A stretch of DNA of 64,000 nucleotides, taken from contig JACJYR010000007.1 in assembly GCA_020636005.1 (NCBI GenBank), forward strand, positions 62,001 through 126,000. Reading direction: 5' to 3'. Below the pieces are notes generated by a model. The model saw only the letters and a program-made list of their open reading frames with translations, was not told the origin of the DNA and ran no database searches. Positions 27,263-34,474 of this stretch are shown in pieces. A program made the position numbers and the translations under genes. This stretch comes from Lewinellaceae bacterium. Lineage in GTDB: Bacteria; Bacteroidota; Bacteroidia; Chitinophagales; Saprospiraceae. The stretch's first letter is position 1; the number at the start of each line of letters is the position of its first letter.

Positions 27263-27299
27263 GGGGCGGCAACTTCCCATCCGGAGGGTTTGCCGTCCC
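27263..27299. repeat. Hairpin upstream of the second deiminase gene
   Basis: GGGGCGGCAA at 27263 pairs with TTGCCGTCCC ending at 27299, with CATCCGG in the loop. It sits 23 nt before the ATG at 27322, the same position as the related hairpin at 9484-9520 before the paralogous gene. Confidence 0.5.
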
Positions 27300-27321
27300 A
27301 CCAATTAAAAAATTTGAATCC

Positions 27322-29088
27322 ATGAAAAAACTATTCTACACCTTCCTGTTTTCTGCGGTGCTATTCGCTCCCGCTGCCTTTTGCCAAACCGACCCCCTCC
27401 CAAGAGGATTTTCCCCTGAGGAACTCCTTTGGCTTTCTCAAAATAAATCCGTCCCCGGTGCTGCCGCCTTCGGCATCACCGACCCGCCCTCGCTGCCCGT
27501 CCGGGCAATGGCGGAATGGGAAGAAATGCAGGCGATGGTCATCACCTGGCGCAGCTATAAACCCATCCTGGCGCAAATCGTGCAGGCGGCGAAAGAAGAA
27601 GTCCGGGTCGTCATTGTCAACAGCAACCTCGCTACCTGCCAAAGCGAACTGACCAACTTCGGGGTGGACTGGCAGTCGGGCAATGTGGAGTTCCTGCAAG
27701 CGCCGAGCAACAGCGTCTGGATTAGGGACTACGGCGCAAACCCCATTTACCTCAACGGCGTGGACAGCCTGGCACTGGTGGACTGGATTTACAACCGCCC
27801 CCGCCCGCTCGACGACATCATCCCCGATGCGGTGGGCGACTATTTCGGGCTGCCGGTTTACAGTACTACCGTAGCGCCATACGACCTGACGCACCCCGGC
27901 GGCAATAATTTCTCGGATGGTATGGGGACTAATTTTTCCTCCAAATTAATCCTCGATGAAAACGGGCCGCTCAACCAGTGGGGCACAAGCAACCACACCG
28001 AGGAAGGCGTGGACAGCATCATGGAGCGGTTCTATGGCATTGACCGATATGTCAAATTCACCAACCTGCCCTACGACGGCATCCACCACATTGACATGCA
28101 CATGAAGCTGCTGAACGAAACGACCCTGCTCGTCGGCGAATACCCGGAGGGGGTGCCCGACCGGGCGCAAATCGAGGCGAACATCCAGTATTTGCTGGAC
28201 AATTTCACCACGCCGTTCGGGACGCCGTACCGGGTGGTGCGCATCCCGATGCCGCCCGAAAACGGCAAGTATCCCAGTATGGGAGCGCCCTTGCGCACCT
28301 ACGTCAACTCTTTTATTGTCAACAAAACCGTGCTGCTGCCGACCTACGAACTGCAATACGACACGACGGCACTGCGCATCTGGCAGGAAGCCATGCCCGG
28401 CTACAACATCGTGGGCATCAACTGCAACGGCATCATTGACGCCGGCGGCGCTATCCACTGCATCGTGAAAGAGGTGGGGGTGCAAGACCCGCTGCTCATC
28501 CAACACAACCCCTTGGACGACATCGTTGGTGCCAACCCGCCCGGCTATGAGGTGAATGCTTGGATACGCCACCGCAGCGGAATCGCCGGGGCGACGCTTT
28601 ACTACACGACTGACACGGCCGCCGCTTATCAAAGCCTCGACATGGCGCTTGCCCAACCCGACAGCAACCGCTGGTCGGCATCTATTCCGCAGCAGCCGGA
28701 AGGCTCGACGGTGTACTATTATATCCACGCCAACGCCAATTCCGGCAAGCAGGTCGTGCGCCCGCTGGTTGCGCCGGAAGGTTACTTCGATTTTTACATT
28801 TACCCGGCAACGGCGGCAGAGGAAGTGCCGACATCCTCGCTCGGCAAGGTTTTCCCCAACCCGGCGAGCGCCCTGACCTGTATCCCGGTAGAGGCCACCG
28901 TTGGCGGGGAAACCGTCATCGAAATCAGCGACCTGCTGGGCAGGAAGGTGGGGACGGTGTTTTCGGGAACACTTCCGGCGGGCGTTTCCCGGCACTACTT
29001 CAGGGCGGATGGACTGGCGGCGGGCGTCTATCAGGTCGTGCTGCGCAGCGAAGGCGGCGTGCAGGCACAAAAAATCATTGTCAAATAA
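27322..29088 (+). CDS. Second secreted peptidylarginine/agmatine deiminase-family enzyme with type IX sorting domain
   Basis: A 588-residue close paralogue of the 9544 protein, with residue numbering unchanged through the catalytic domain: Asp136 (WIRDY), His256 and Asp258 (IHHID) and Cys380 (AIHC). Long stretches are identical even at DNA level (for example 10120-10200 and 27898-27978), while the type IX sorting domain (about residues 510-588) has diverged. Signal peptide ends near AAFCQ. The two genes are 17.8 kb apart in the same orientation and both follow an RND module. Expected reaction: hydrolysis of a guanidino group, substrate not known. Confidence 0.85.
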   Translation: MKKLFYTFLFSAVLFAPAAFCQTDPLPRGFSPEELLWLSQNKSVPGAAAFGITDPPSLPVRAMAEWEEMQAMVITWRSYKPILAQIVQAAKEEVRVVIVNSNLATCQSELTNFGVDWQSGNVEFLQAPSNSVWIRDYGANPIYLNGVDSLALVDWIYNRPRPLDDIIPDAVGDYFGLPVYSTTVAPYDLTHPGGNNFSDGMGTNFSSKLILDENGPLNQWGTSNHTEEGVDSIMERFYGIDRYVKFTNLPYDGIHHIDMHMKLLNETTLLVGEYPEGVPDRAQIEANIQYLLDNFTTPFGTPYRVVRIPMPPENGKYPSMGAPLRTYVNSFIVNKTVLLPTYELQYDTTALRIWQEAMPGYNIVGINCNGIIDAGGAIHCIVKEVGVQDPLLIQHNPLDDIVGANPPGYEVNAWIRHRSGIAGATLYYTTDTAAAYQSLDMALAQPDSNRWSASIPQQPEGSTVYYYIHANANSGKQVVRPLVAPEGYFDFYIYPATAAEEVPTSSLGKVFPNPASALTCIPVEATVGGETVIEISDLLGRKVGTVFSGTLPAGVSRHYFRADGLAAGVYQVVLRSEGGVQAQKIIVK

Positions 29089-29127
29089 GCAATCCAATTA
29101 TTTTATCACTTTTTAAATCCATGTTTT

Positions 29128-29820
29128 ATGAAAAAATTCCTTTTTACCCTTTGCACAATGGCGCTGGCGGCGATGCCGCTCTGGTCCCAGGACATCGTCG
29201 TAGACGACGACAGCCTCTACAAAGAAGCTTTAGCTTCTGATTTCGATTTCTCCATGACGACCTACATTCGCAATAATGGAAGTGAGGATGTCACCATAAA
29301 ATGGGAACGTGTTATTGAGCAAATTCCCAATGGGTGGACCACAAACTTTTGCGATAAAAACCTGTGTTATCTTGCCACGGTTTCCAGTAAAGAATTTGAA
29401 CTATATGCCAATGGCGACAATGGAATCCTGAAGCCGGTTTTTATCCCAGATGGAAGACCAGGTATGTGCATTTACCGCATAAAGCTTACATCTCAAACGC
29501 CCAATGTCCCATTCGTAGGAGAAGTCGTTTATGTGGCAGTAGCAACTGGCGTAAGCAGCTCTGTGGAGGTACTTTCCGCCAAGGACGTGGCGCTTTACCC
29601 GAACCCCGCCACGGAGGAACTGACGGTGGCGGTCGCTGATGCCCGTTTCAAAGGAAGCTGGACAGTGACCACTGCGACTGGGCAGTTGGTGTTGACCCGC
29701 CCGGACGCACCTGCGACGGGGCAATTGGATTTGTCTCTCCTTCCGTCCGGGGTTTACTTCCTGAACATCAGGACACAGGACGGACAGTCCGTTGCGACCG
29801 AGAAATTCTTTATACAGTAG
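29128..29820 (+). CDS. Secreted type IX cargo protein with a CX4C motif
   Basis: A 230-residue protein: signal peptide (1-20, ending LWSQ), a beta-sandwich-like domain (about 22-145) with GWTTNFCDKNLCY (two Cys four residues apart) and a later FIPDGRPGMCIYRIKL, and a type IX sorting domain (about 150-230, ALYPNPATEEL to KFFIQ). The domain resembles Ig-like modules of Bacteroidota secreted proteins, but no function is assignable. It follows the deiminase gene by 39 bp. The protein at 29892 is a paralogue. Confidence 0.7.
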   Translation: MKKFLFTLCTMALAAMPLWSQDIVVDDDSLYKEALASDFDFSMTTYIRNNGSEDVTIKWERVIEQIPNGWTTNFCDKNLCYLATVSSKEFELYANGDNGILKPVFIPDGRPGMCIYRIKLTSQTPNVPFVGEVVYVAVATGVSSSVEVLSAKDVALYPNPATEELTVAVADARFKGSWTVTTATGQLVLTRPDAPATGQLDLSLLPSGVYFLNIRTQDGQSVATEKFFIQ

Positions 29821-29830
29821 TTTATTTTCT

Positions 29831-29869
29831 TAAACCACCGGTTGGCCTTCGGGCCGGCCAAGTGGTTTA
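29831..29869 (+). terminator. Hairpin between the two small type IX cargo genes
   Basis: TAAACCAC at 29831 pairs with GTGGTTTA at 29862-29869, and TTGGCC pairs with GGCCAA inside it, giving a long GC-rich stem with a TTCGG loop. Only a short TTTT follows, so it could be a terminator or a mRNA-stabilising stem. Confidence 0.55.
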
Positions 29870-29891
29870 GCCATTTTAAAATGAAGAAACC

Positions 29892-30569
29892 ATGAAAAAA
29901 CTGGCCATACTTTTCATTGCACTGCTCGGCTGCGCCTTTGCTTCCGGACAGGATGAAATTTGGATAAACCCCAATACCGCCTATGCCGAAGCGGATGCAA
30001 CGGCAACCGAAATCGAAGCCGTCTCGTCCATTTACAATGCCTCCGGATTCGAACTCTACGTGGACTGGCAATGGAACACCATCGAGCTGCCGCCGGGCTG
30101 GAGCGTTGAGTTCTGTGAGAATAATGGCTGCTTCCCCTCTTCAATGGATACAATTTTTTCTTTGAGTTTGGATGAAACAGCACCAGTAAGTGCCATTTTT
30201 CATCCCAATGGGATACCCGGCACCGGCAAGGTGATAATCAGGTTGTACTCGGCCAGCCCGGGGATTCACATTGAGGAGCGGCTGGTTTTTGTCGCCGTGG
30301 CAACGGGCCCGAACGCAACGGTGGAAAATGAAGCTGATGCGGGCATCGCCCTTTTCCCAAACCCGGCCCGGCAGGTGCTTAACCTCGTGGTGGAAGACCC
30401 TGCCTATGCCCGGTGGCAAATCGTTGAGCTGACCGGGCAACAAAGGCTGGGCGCACCAATAGCTTCCAATCAGGTCCATATTGAATGCTTGCCTCCGGGC
30501 TTGTACATTTTTCAGGCATTGACCGCTGAAGGTGGGGTGATTGCCGTGAAGCGTTTTGTCAAAATATAA
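29892..30569 (+). CDS. Secreted type IX cargo protein, paralogue of the 29128 protein
   Basis: A 225-residue protein with signal peptide (1-20), the same beta domain (VDWQWNTIELPPGWSVEFCE, Cys spacing FCENNGC), a FHPNGIPGTGKVIIRLY strand pair, and a type IX sorting domain (about 150-225, ALFPNPARQVL to RFVKI). The shared pattern W-x3-FC-x4-C suggests a disulfide or metal site. Function unknown; the pair looks like a tandem duplication. Confidence 0.7.
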   Translation: MKKLAILFIALLGCAFASGQDEIWINPNTAYAEADATATEIEAVSSIYNASGFELYVDWQWNTIELPPGWSVEFCENNGCFPSSMDTIFSLSLDETAPVSAIFHPNGIPGTGKVIIRLYSASPGIHIEERLVFVAVATGPNATVENEADAGIALFPNPARQVLNLVVEDPAYARWQIVELTGQQRLGAPIASNQVHIECLPPGLYIFQALTAEGGVIAVKRFVKI

Positions 30570-30632
30570 ACTCAGCGGGGGCAAGGAAGGTGCTTGTTCC
30601 TTTAGCCTTTTTGTGCTTTTAAATTAACAGCC

Positions 30633-31064
30633 ATGCAAAAACAAATTTTCAGTTTCAAGTTCCTTCCCATGCTGGCGGTACTGCTGGCTGTGGTTTTGTT
30701 CCAAAACTGTAAAGACGACGAAGGCGACGGGCATGAACTCAGTGAAGACACAACCGCTCCCGTGCTCATACTGACCTCACCGACCGAAGGGCAGGATTTC
30801 GTCAATGGAGACACCATCCACATCATCGGCAAAGTGACCGATGACGTCTTACTGGATGAATACCTATGGTCTGTAAGGAATGTTGGGGGAGCCATTGTTC
30901 ATGAAGCCATTGTAAATATCCATAATCAGACAGAGCATGACATCCACGAAATGCGCATTGTCAGTGGTGTTCTTACTGCTTTGACTTGGGAAGTCGTCGT
31001 CCACGTGGAGGACCACAGAGGCAATATCGTTGAAAAGTCAGTGGCCATAAATGTAGGCCAATAA
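30633..31064 (+). CDS. Small exported lipoprotein, DUF4625-like
   Basis: A 143-residue lipoprotein: lipobox near LFQNC (about residue 26), an acidic linker (KDDEGDGHELSEDTTAP), then a single Ig-like/DUF4625-like domain (LILTSPTEGQDFVNGDTIHI, and so on) with the His-containing segment EHDIHEMRIVSG. Surface or periplasmic location is inferred. It is the first of a tandem pair; the copy at 31152 shares most of the N-terminus at DNA level. DUF4625 assignment is by pattern only. Confidence 0.65.
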   Translation: MQKQIFSFKFLPMLAVLLAVVLFQNCKDDEGDGHELSEDTTAPVLILTSPTEGQDFVNGDTIHIIGKVTDDVLLDEYLWSVRNVGGAIVHEAIVNIHNQTEHDIHEMRIVSGVLTALTWEVVVHVEDHRGNIVEKSVAINVGQ

Positions 31065-31151
31065 GGTTTTCATCGTGGTGATGGACGATTTTCTAAACAT
31101 TGTTTTGATTCTTTAATTAATTCGATTTTATCACTTTTAAATACTTCAATC

Positions 31152-31583
31152 ATGCAAAAGCAAATTTTCAGTTTCAAGTTCCTTCCCATGCTGACGGTAC
31201 TGCTGGCCATGGTCATCTTCCAAAACTGCAAAGATGACGAGGGTGATAGTCACGAACCGGGCGAAGACACAACCGCTCCCGTGCTCTCGCTGACTTCACC
31301 GACCAACGGACAGAATTTCGTAAACGGCGACACCATCCACATCATGGGTACGGTGACCGATGAAACCGCACTTCATGAATATGTGTGGTCAATAAAAGAT
31401 GCTGGCGGAGCGACTGTCCATGAAGCTACCGTAAGCGTCCATGACAAGATAGAGCACGACATCCACGAAATGCATGTCGTCAGCGGCGTGACCGCTGCCA
31501 CAACCTGGACAGTAACCGTGCACGTGGAAGACCACGGCGAAAATTCCGACGAGGAATCAGCAACCCTCAATGTGGGCCAATAA
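31152..31583 (+). CDS. Small exported lipoprotein, tandem paralogue (DUF4625-like)
   Basis: A 143-residue lipoprotein of the same length and architecture as the 30633 protein, with lipobox IFQNC, linker KDDEGDSHEPGEDTTAP, and the segment EHDIHEMHVVSG. The first 15 residues are identical in the two copies, so the duplication is recent. The copies differ mainly in the domain strands. Function unknown. Confidence 0.65.
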   Translation: MQKQIFSFKFLPMLTVLLAMVIFQNCKDDEGDSHEPGEDTTAPVLSLTSPTNGQNFVNGDTIHIMGTVTDETALHEYVWSIKDAGGATVHEATVSVHDKIEHDIHEMHVVSGVTAATTWTVTVHVEDHGENSDEESATLNVGQ

Positions 31584-31819
31584 GGTTTTTATGGGCGCAG
31601 CGGTCGGTTTTCAGAACTTTGTTATGGCTAATATGGAACCGCCGCTGCCTTTGAAAAAATGGTTTTTTGGGGTTAATTAAGCTGGTAAGCGGTGGCCTCT
31701 CTCCAGGTGAGGGGGCCTCCGCCCCTTGCTTTTCGGAACGAAATGGAAACCAAAAAAATGTAAGGATACTTGCCACGGGCGCAAATGCCGCAGGCGGGGA
31801 GACCTCTAACTATACAATC

Positions 31820-32431
31820 ATGGTGTATCCAGACAGCAAGATACTGAACCAGGTTTCTGCCTATGTGGAAGGACTGCTGCGCAACCGGTTGCCGGAAGGG
31901 CATATTTTCCACAACCTGAACCATACCCGTTTGGTCGTGCAGGCCGCCGGGGAAATATGCGGCTTTATGTCCGTTTCAAAACCCGAACAGGAAATCGTGC
32001 TGATTGCCGCCTGGTTCCACGATGCCGGCCATGTGGTTATCTGCGACGGGCACGAAGAGGAAAGCAAGCGGATGGCAGGGCAATTCTTAAAGGAAGCCAA
32101 TTACCCTGCCCCAAAAATCGAAAAAGTGTTGGAATGCATTGAAGCAACGAAGGTGCCCCAACGCCCTGCGGACATACTTGGCGAGATACTTTGCGATGCC
32201 GATTTGTATCACCTCGCAGCCAAAGACTATTTTATGTCGCTTGGCCAGTTGAGGGAGGAGTGGTCCCGGATTAAAAACGAAAATTATACGGATGCAGATT
32301 GGTTTCAATTAAACCTGCATTTTTTACAGGCACACCAATATTTTACTGGTTACGGCAGAGCGGTGTTGGAGAGGAGAAAACAAGCTGCTATCGAGGTGTT
32401 GGAATTATCCTGTAAGTTTTACGGGCAATAA
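31820..32431 (+). CDS. HD-domain phosphohydrolase
   Basis: A 203-residue cytosolic protein with HD-superfamily metal ligands in order: His35 (NLNHTRL), His67-Asp68 (WFHDAGHV) and Asp126/Asp128 (CDADLYHL). Such proteins are metal-dependent phosphohydrolases, often on nucleotides; the substrate is unknown. An in-frame start at 31667 would add 51 residues of low-complexity, G-rich sequence that lies in an intergenic hairpin region, so ATG 31820 is preferred. A cAMP-receptor-like gene follows. Confidence 0.75.
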   Translation: MVYPDSKILNQVSAYVEGLLRNRLPEGHIFHNLNHTRLVVQAAGEICGFMSVSKPEQEIVLIAAWFHDAGHVVICDGHEEESKRMAGQFLKEANYPAPKIEKVLECIEATKVPQRPADILGEILCDADLYHLAAKDYFMSLGQLREEWSRIKNENYTDADWFQLNLHFLQAHQYFTGYGRAVLERRKQAAIEVLELSCKFYGQ

Positions 32432-32460
32432 GTGCGACCGAAGAACTTCTTCATAATTAG

Positions 32461-32509
32461 TGCAGCGGCTATGCTGAAAGAATGATTGCAGGAAGCCGCT
32501 GCAATTTTG
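32461..32509 (+). terminator. Stem-loop between the HD and Crp/Fnr genes
   Basis: TGCAGCGGCT at 32461-32470 pairs perfectly with AGCCGCTGCA at 32494-32503, followed by ATTTTGT. It is either the terminator of the HD gene or the 5' leader structure of the regulator starting at 32521. Confidence 0.55.
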
Positions 32510-32520
32510 TAAATATTTTT

Positions 32521-33186
32521 ATGGACAACGAAGCGATAAAACAACTCGACATCTGGAGCCACCTCACGGAGGTTGAGCAGGAAAAACTGCTCCACGAGGC
32601 AAAGGTCAGGCTTGTCCCCAAGTCGAACGTGGTCTTCCACGAAACAGAAAAAGGGAACAGGGTCTATGTGCTGATTTCCGGGAAGGTGCTGCTCAAACAT
32701 TGTAACAGTAGCCCGGAGGATTTGGTCATCCACCTGGTACGCCCCGGCGAGCTTTTCGGGGAAAGCCTGCTGGCCAGCTCTTCCACTTACGGTTACCGGG
32801 CGGAAACGTTGGAGGAAAGCGCCATCGCTTTCATCCCATTGGTGGCTTTTATGGAAATTTTCCAGAAGAACGCCCAGGTTGGCTGGTATTTCTTCCATTC
32901 CCAGGCCAGGCGGTTGCAAAAGGCCGAGGGCAAGCTGATTGATTTCCGCTACCACCGCACCGAAAAGCGCATACTGGCACTCCTTAAAGAATTGATGGAG
33001 GAACAGGGCAGGCGACTGGTATCGGGCGAATGGGAAATCACCGGCAGGCTCACGCACCAACTGATTGCCAGCCTTGCGCTGACGACCCGGCAAAGCGTGT
33101 CGGTCATCCTGAACAAGCTGAAAAAGAAGGGCATCATCAACTACAACCGGCACCATATCATTATCCGGCGGCCGGATTTATTGTAA
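32521..33186 (+). CDS. Crp/Fnr-family transcriptional regulator
   Basis: A 221-residue protein: an N-terminal cyclic-nucleotide-binding-like barrel (about 10-120, with VYVLISGKVLLKH and LVRPGELFGESLL), a dimer helix, and a C-terminal winged HTH (LTHQLIASLALTTRQSVSVI, recognition helix at about 180-195). There is no Fe-S cysteine cluster of the Fnr kind, and the nucleotide-binding phosphate motif is incomplete, so the ligand is uncertain. ATG 32521 is chosen over an in-frame upstream start at 32482, which lies in the stem-loop. The target could be the adjacent metal genes; this is inference. Confidence 0.8.
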   Translation: MDNEAIKQLDIWSHLTEVEQEKLLHEAKVRLVPKSNVVFHETEKGNRVYVLISGKVLLKHCNSSPEDLVIHLVRPGELFGESLLASSSTYGYRAETLEESAIAFIPLVAFMEIFQKNAQVGWYFFHSQARRLQKAEGKLIDFRYHRTEKRILALLKELMEEQGRRLVSGEWEITGRLTHQLIASLALTTRQSVSVILNKLKKKGIINYNRHHIIIRRPDLL

Positions 33187-33203
33187 CTTAAAAATTCAGA
33201 AAA

Positions 33204-34451
33204 ATGAGATTTTCAAAAACTTTATGGGTTGCTATTTTGGGCGCAGTGACCTTTTGCAAAGCCCCGTGCATCATGGCCCAAAACCTGCAGGTCATTGACA
33301 TCCTGGACGATGTCCGGATTGATTCTATGACATTTTTTGTCCAACAGCTGACCGGAGAGCAGGCGGTCAATGTCAACGGCCAGGCTGATACTATTTTCTC
33401 CCGGTACATGGGTACGCCGGGCAATGAATTGGCTTTTCAGTTTGCCAAGAAAAAATTCATGGACTACGGCATGGCGGTGGATTCATTGGCCTTTGGGGCA
33501 TTTAGCGGTAAAAACCTGCTGGGCATCTTGGTCGGTACTCAATTTCCCGAACAAATCGTCATGCTGGGCGCACATTACGACAACCTGCCTGTTTCAGCTA
33601 CGGCCCCCGGTGCCGATGACAACGCCAGCGGAAGCGCTGCCGTGCTGGAAGCTGCCAGGGTTTTTTCAGGCTACACCTTTCCTTATACGGTCATCTTTGC
33701 GCTTTGGGACGAAGAAGAGCAAGGCCTGATTGGCAGCAAGGCATACGCCGCCTACGCCGCATCCAACGACCTGGAAATCCTCGCCTACATCAATGTTGAC
33801 ATGTTGGGCTGGGACAGCAACGACGACCATGTTGCGGACATCCATGTAAGGCCAATCGCACAATCCATCCAGCTTGCCAACAAAGCGGTAATGGCGGATT
33901 CCTTATATGAAATAGGGCTTGGCATCCATGTCGTAAACCCCGGCATTACCGCTTCCGACCATGCCTCTTTCTGGAACGAAGGCTATACCGCCATCGCTAT
34001 TGCCGAAGAGTATGACAACGATTTCAACCCCTTCTGGCACACAACAGCGGATTCGCTGGGACAATTCAATCTGCCTTTCTATGAAAAAGTTGCCAAACTC
34101 GCTTTCGCTACCCTGGGTGAATGTGCGCTCGGCAGCACGGCCACCGGGTCGGGTGAAGCCCCTGCTGCCGGCAGTTTCGTGGCCACCATCCATCCAAACC
34201 CTTCACCGGGCATTGTCCGGCTCGAATATTCGCTCCCCTTCAGTGCGACCGTATCCATCAGCATTTTCGACCCGGCTGGGAAAATGGTGGAAACCTCCAC
34301 CAACCCCGACCAACCGCCCGGTAATCACAGCACAACATGGGAAGCTGCTAACTTCCCGGCAGGCATCTACCTCTGCCGGTGGCAGTTGACCCCGGCAAAC
34401 CCAAATGCAGCGCCCGTTGAACTTATCAAACCTGTCATCCTTTCCAGGTAA
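33204..34451 (+). CDS. Secreted M28-family metallopeptidase with type IX sorting domain
   Basis: A 415-residue protein: signal peptide (about 1-25, ending IMAQ), an M28 aminopeptidase domain (about 30-310), and a type IX sorting domain (about 325-415). Zinc ligands and catalytic residues of the family are present: AHYD (His124), GADDNASG (Asp138/139), WDEEEQGLIGS (Glu171/172), NVDMLGWD (Asp199) and ASDHASFW (His). Di-zinc aminopeptidase acting outside the cell is expected. It begins 18 bp after the Crp/Fnr gene and ends 24 bp before the P1B-4 ATPase gene. Confidence 0.85.
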   Translation: MRFSKTLWVAILGAVTFCKAPCIMAQNLQVIDILDDVRIDSMTFFVQQLTGEQAVNVNGQADTIFSRYMGTPGNELAFQFAKKKFMDYGMAVDSLAFGAFSGKNLLGILVGTQFPEQIVMLGAHYDNLPVSATAPGADDNASGSAAVLEAARVFSGYTFPYTVIFALWDEEEQGLIGSKAYAAYAASNDLEILAYINVDMLGWDSNDDHVADIHVRPIAQSIQLANKAVMADSLYEIGLGIHVVNPGITASDHASFWNEGYTAIAIAEEYDNDFNPFWHTTADSLGQFNLPFYEKVAKLAFATLGECALGSTATGSGEAPAAGSFVATIHPNPSPGIVRLEYSLPFSATVSISIFDPAGKMVETSTNPDQPPGNHSTTWEAANFPAGIYLCRWQLTPANPNAAPVELIKPVILSR

Positions 34452-34474
34452 ACCTTTTTCATACAACACTCATC

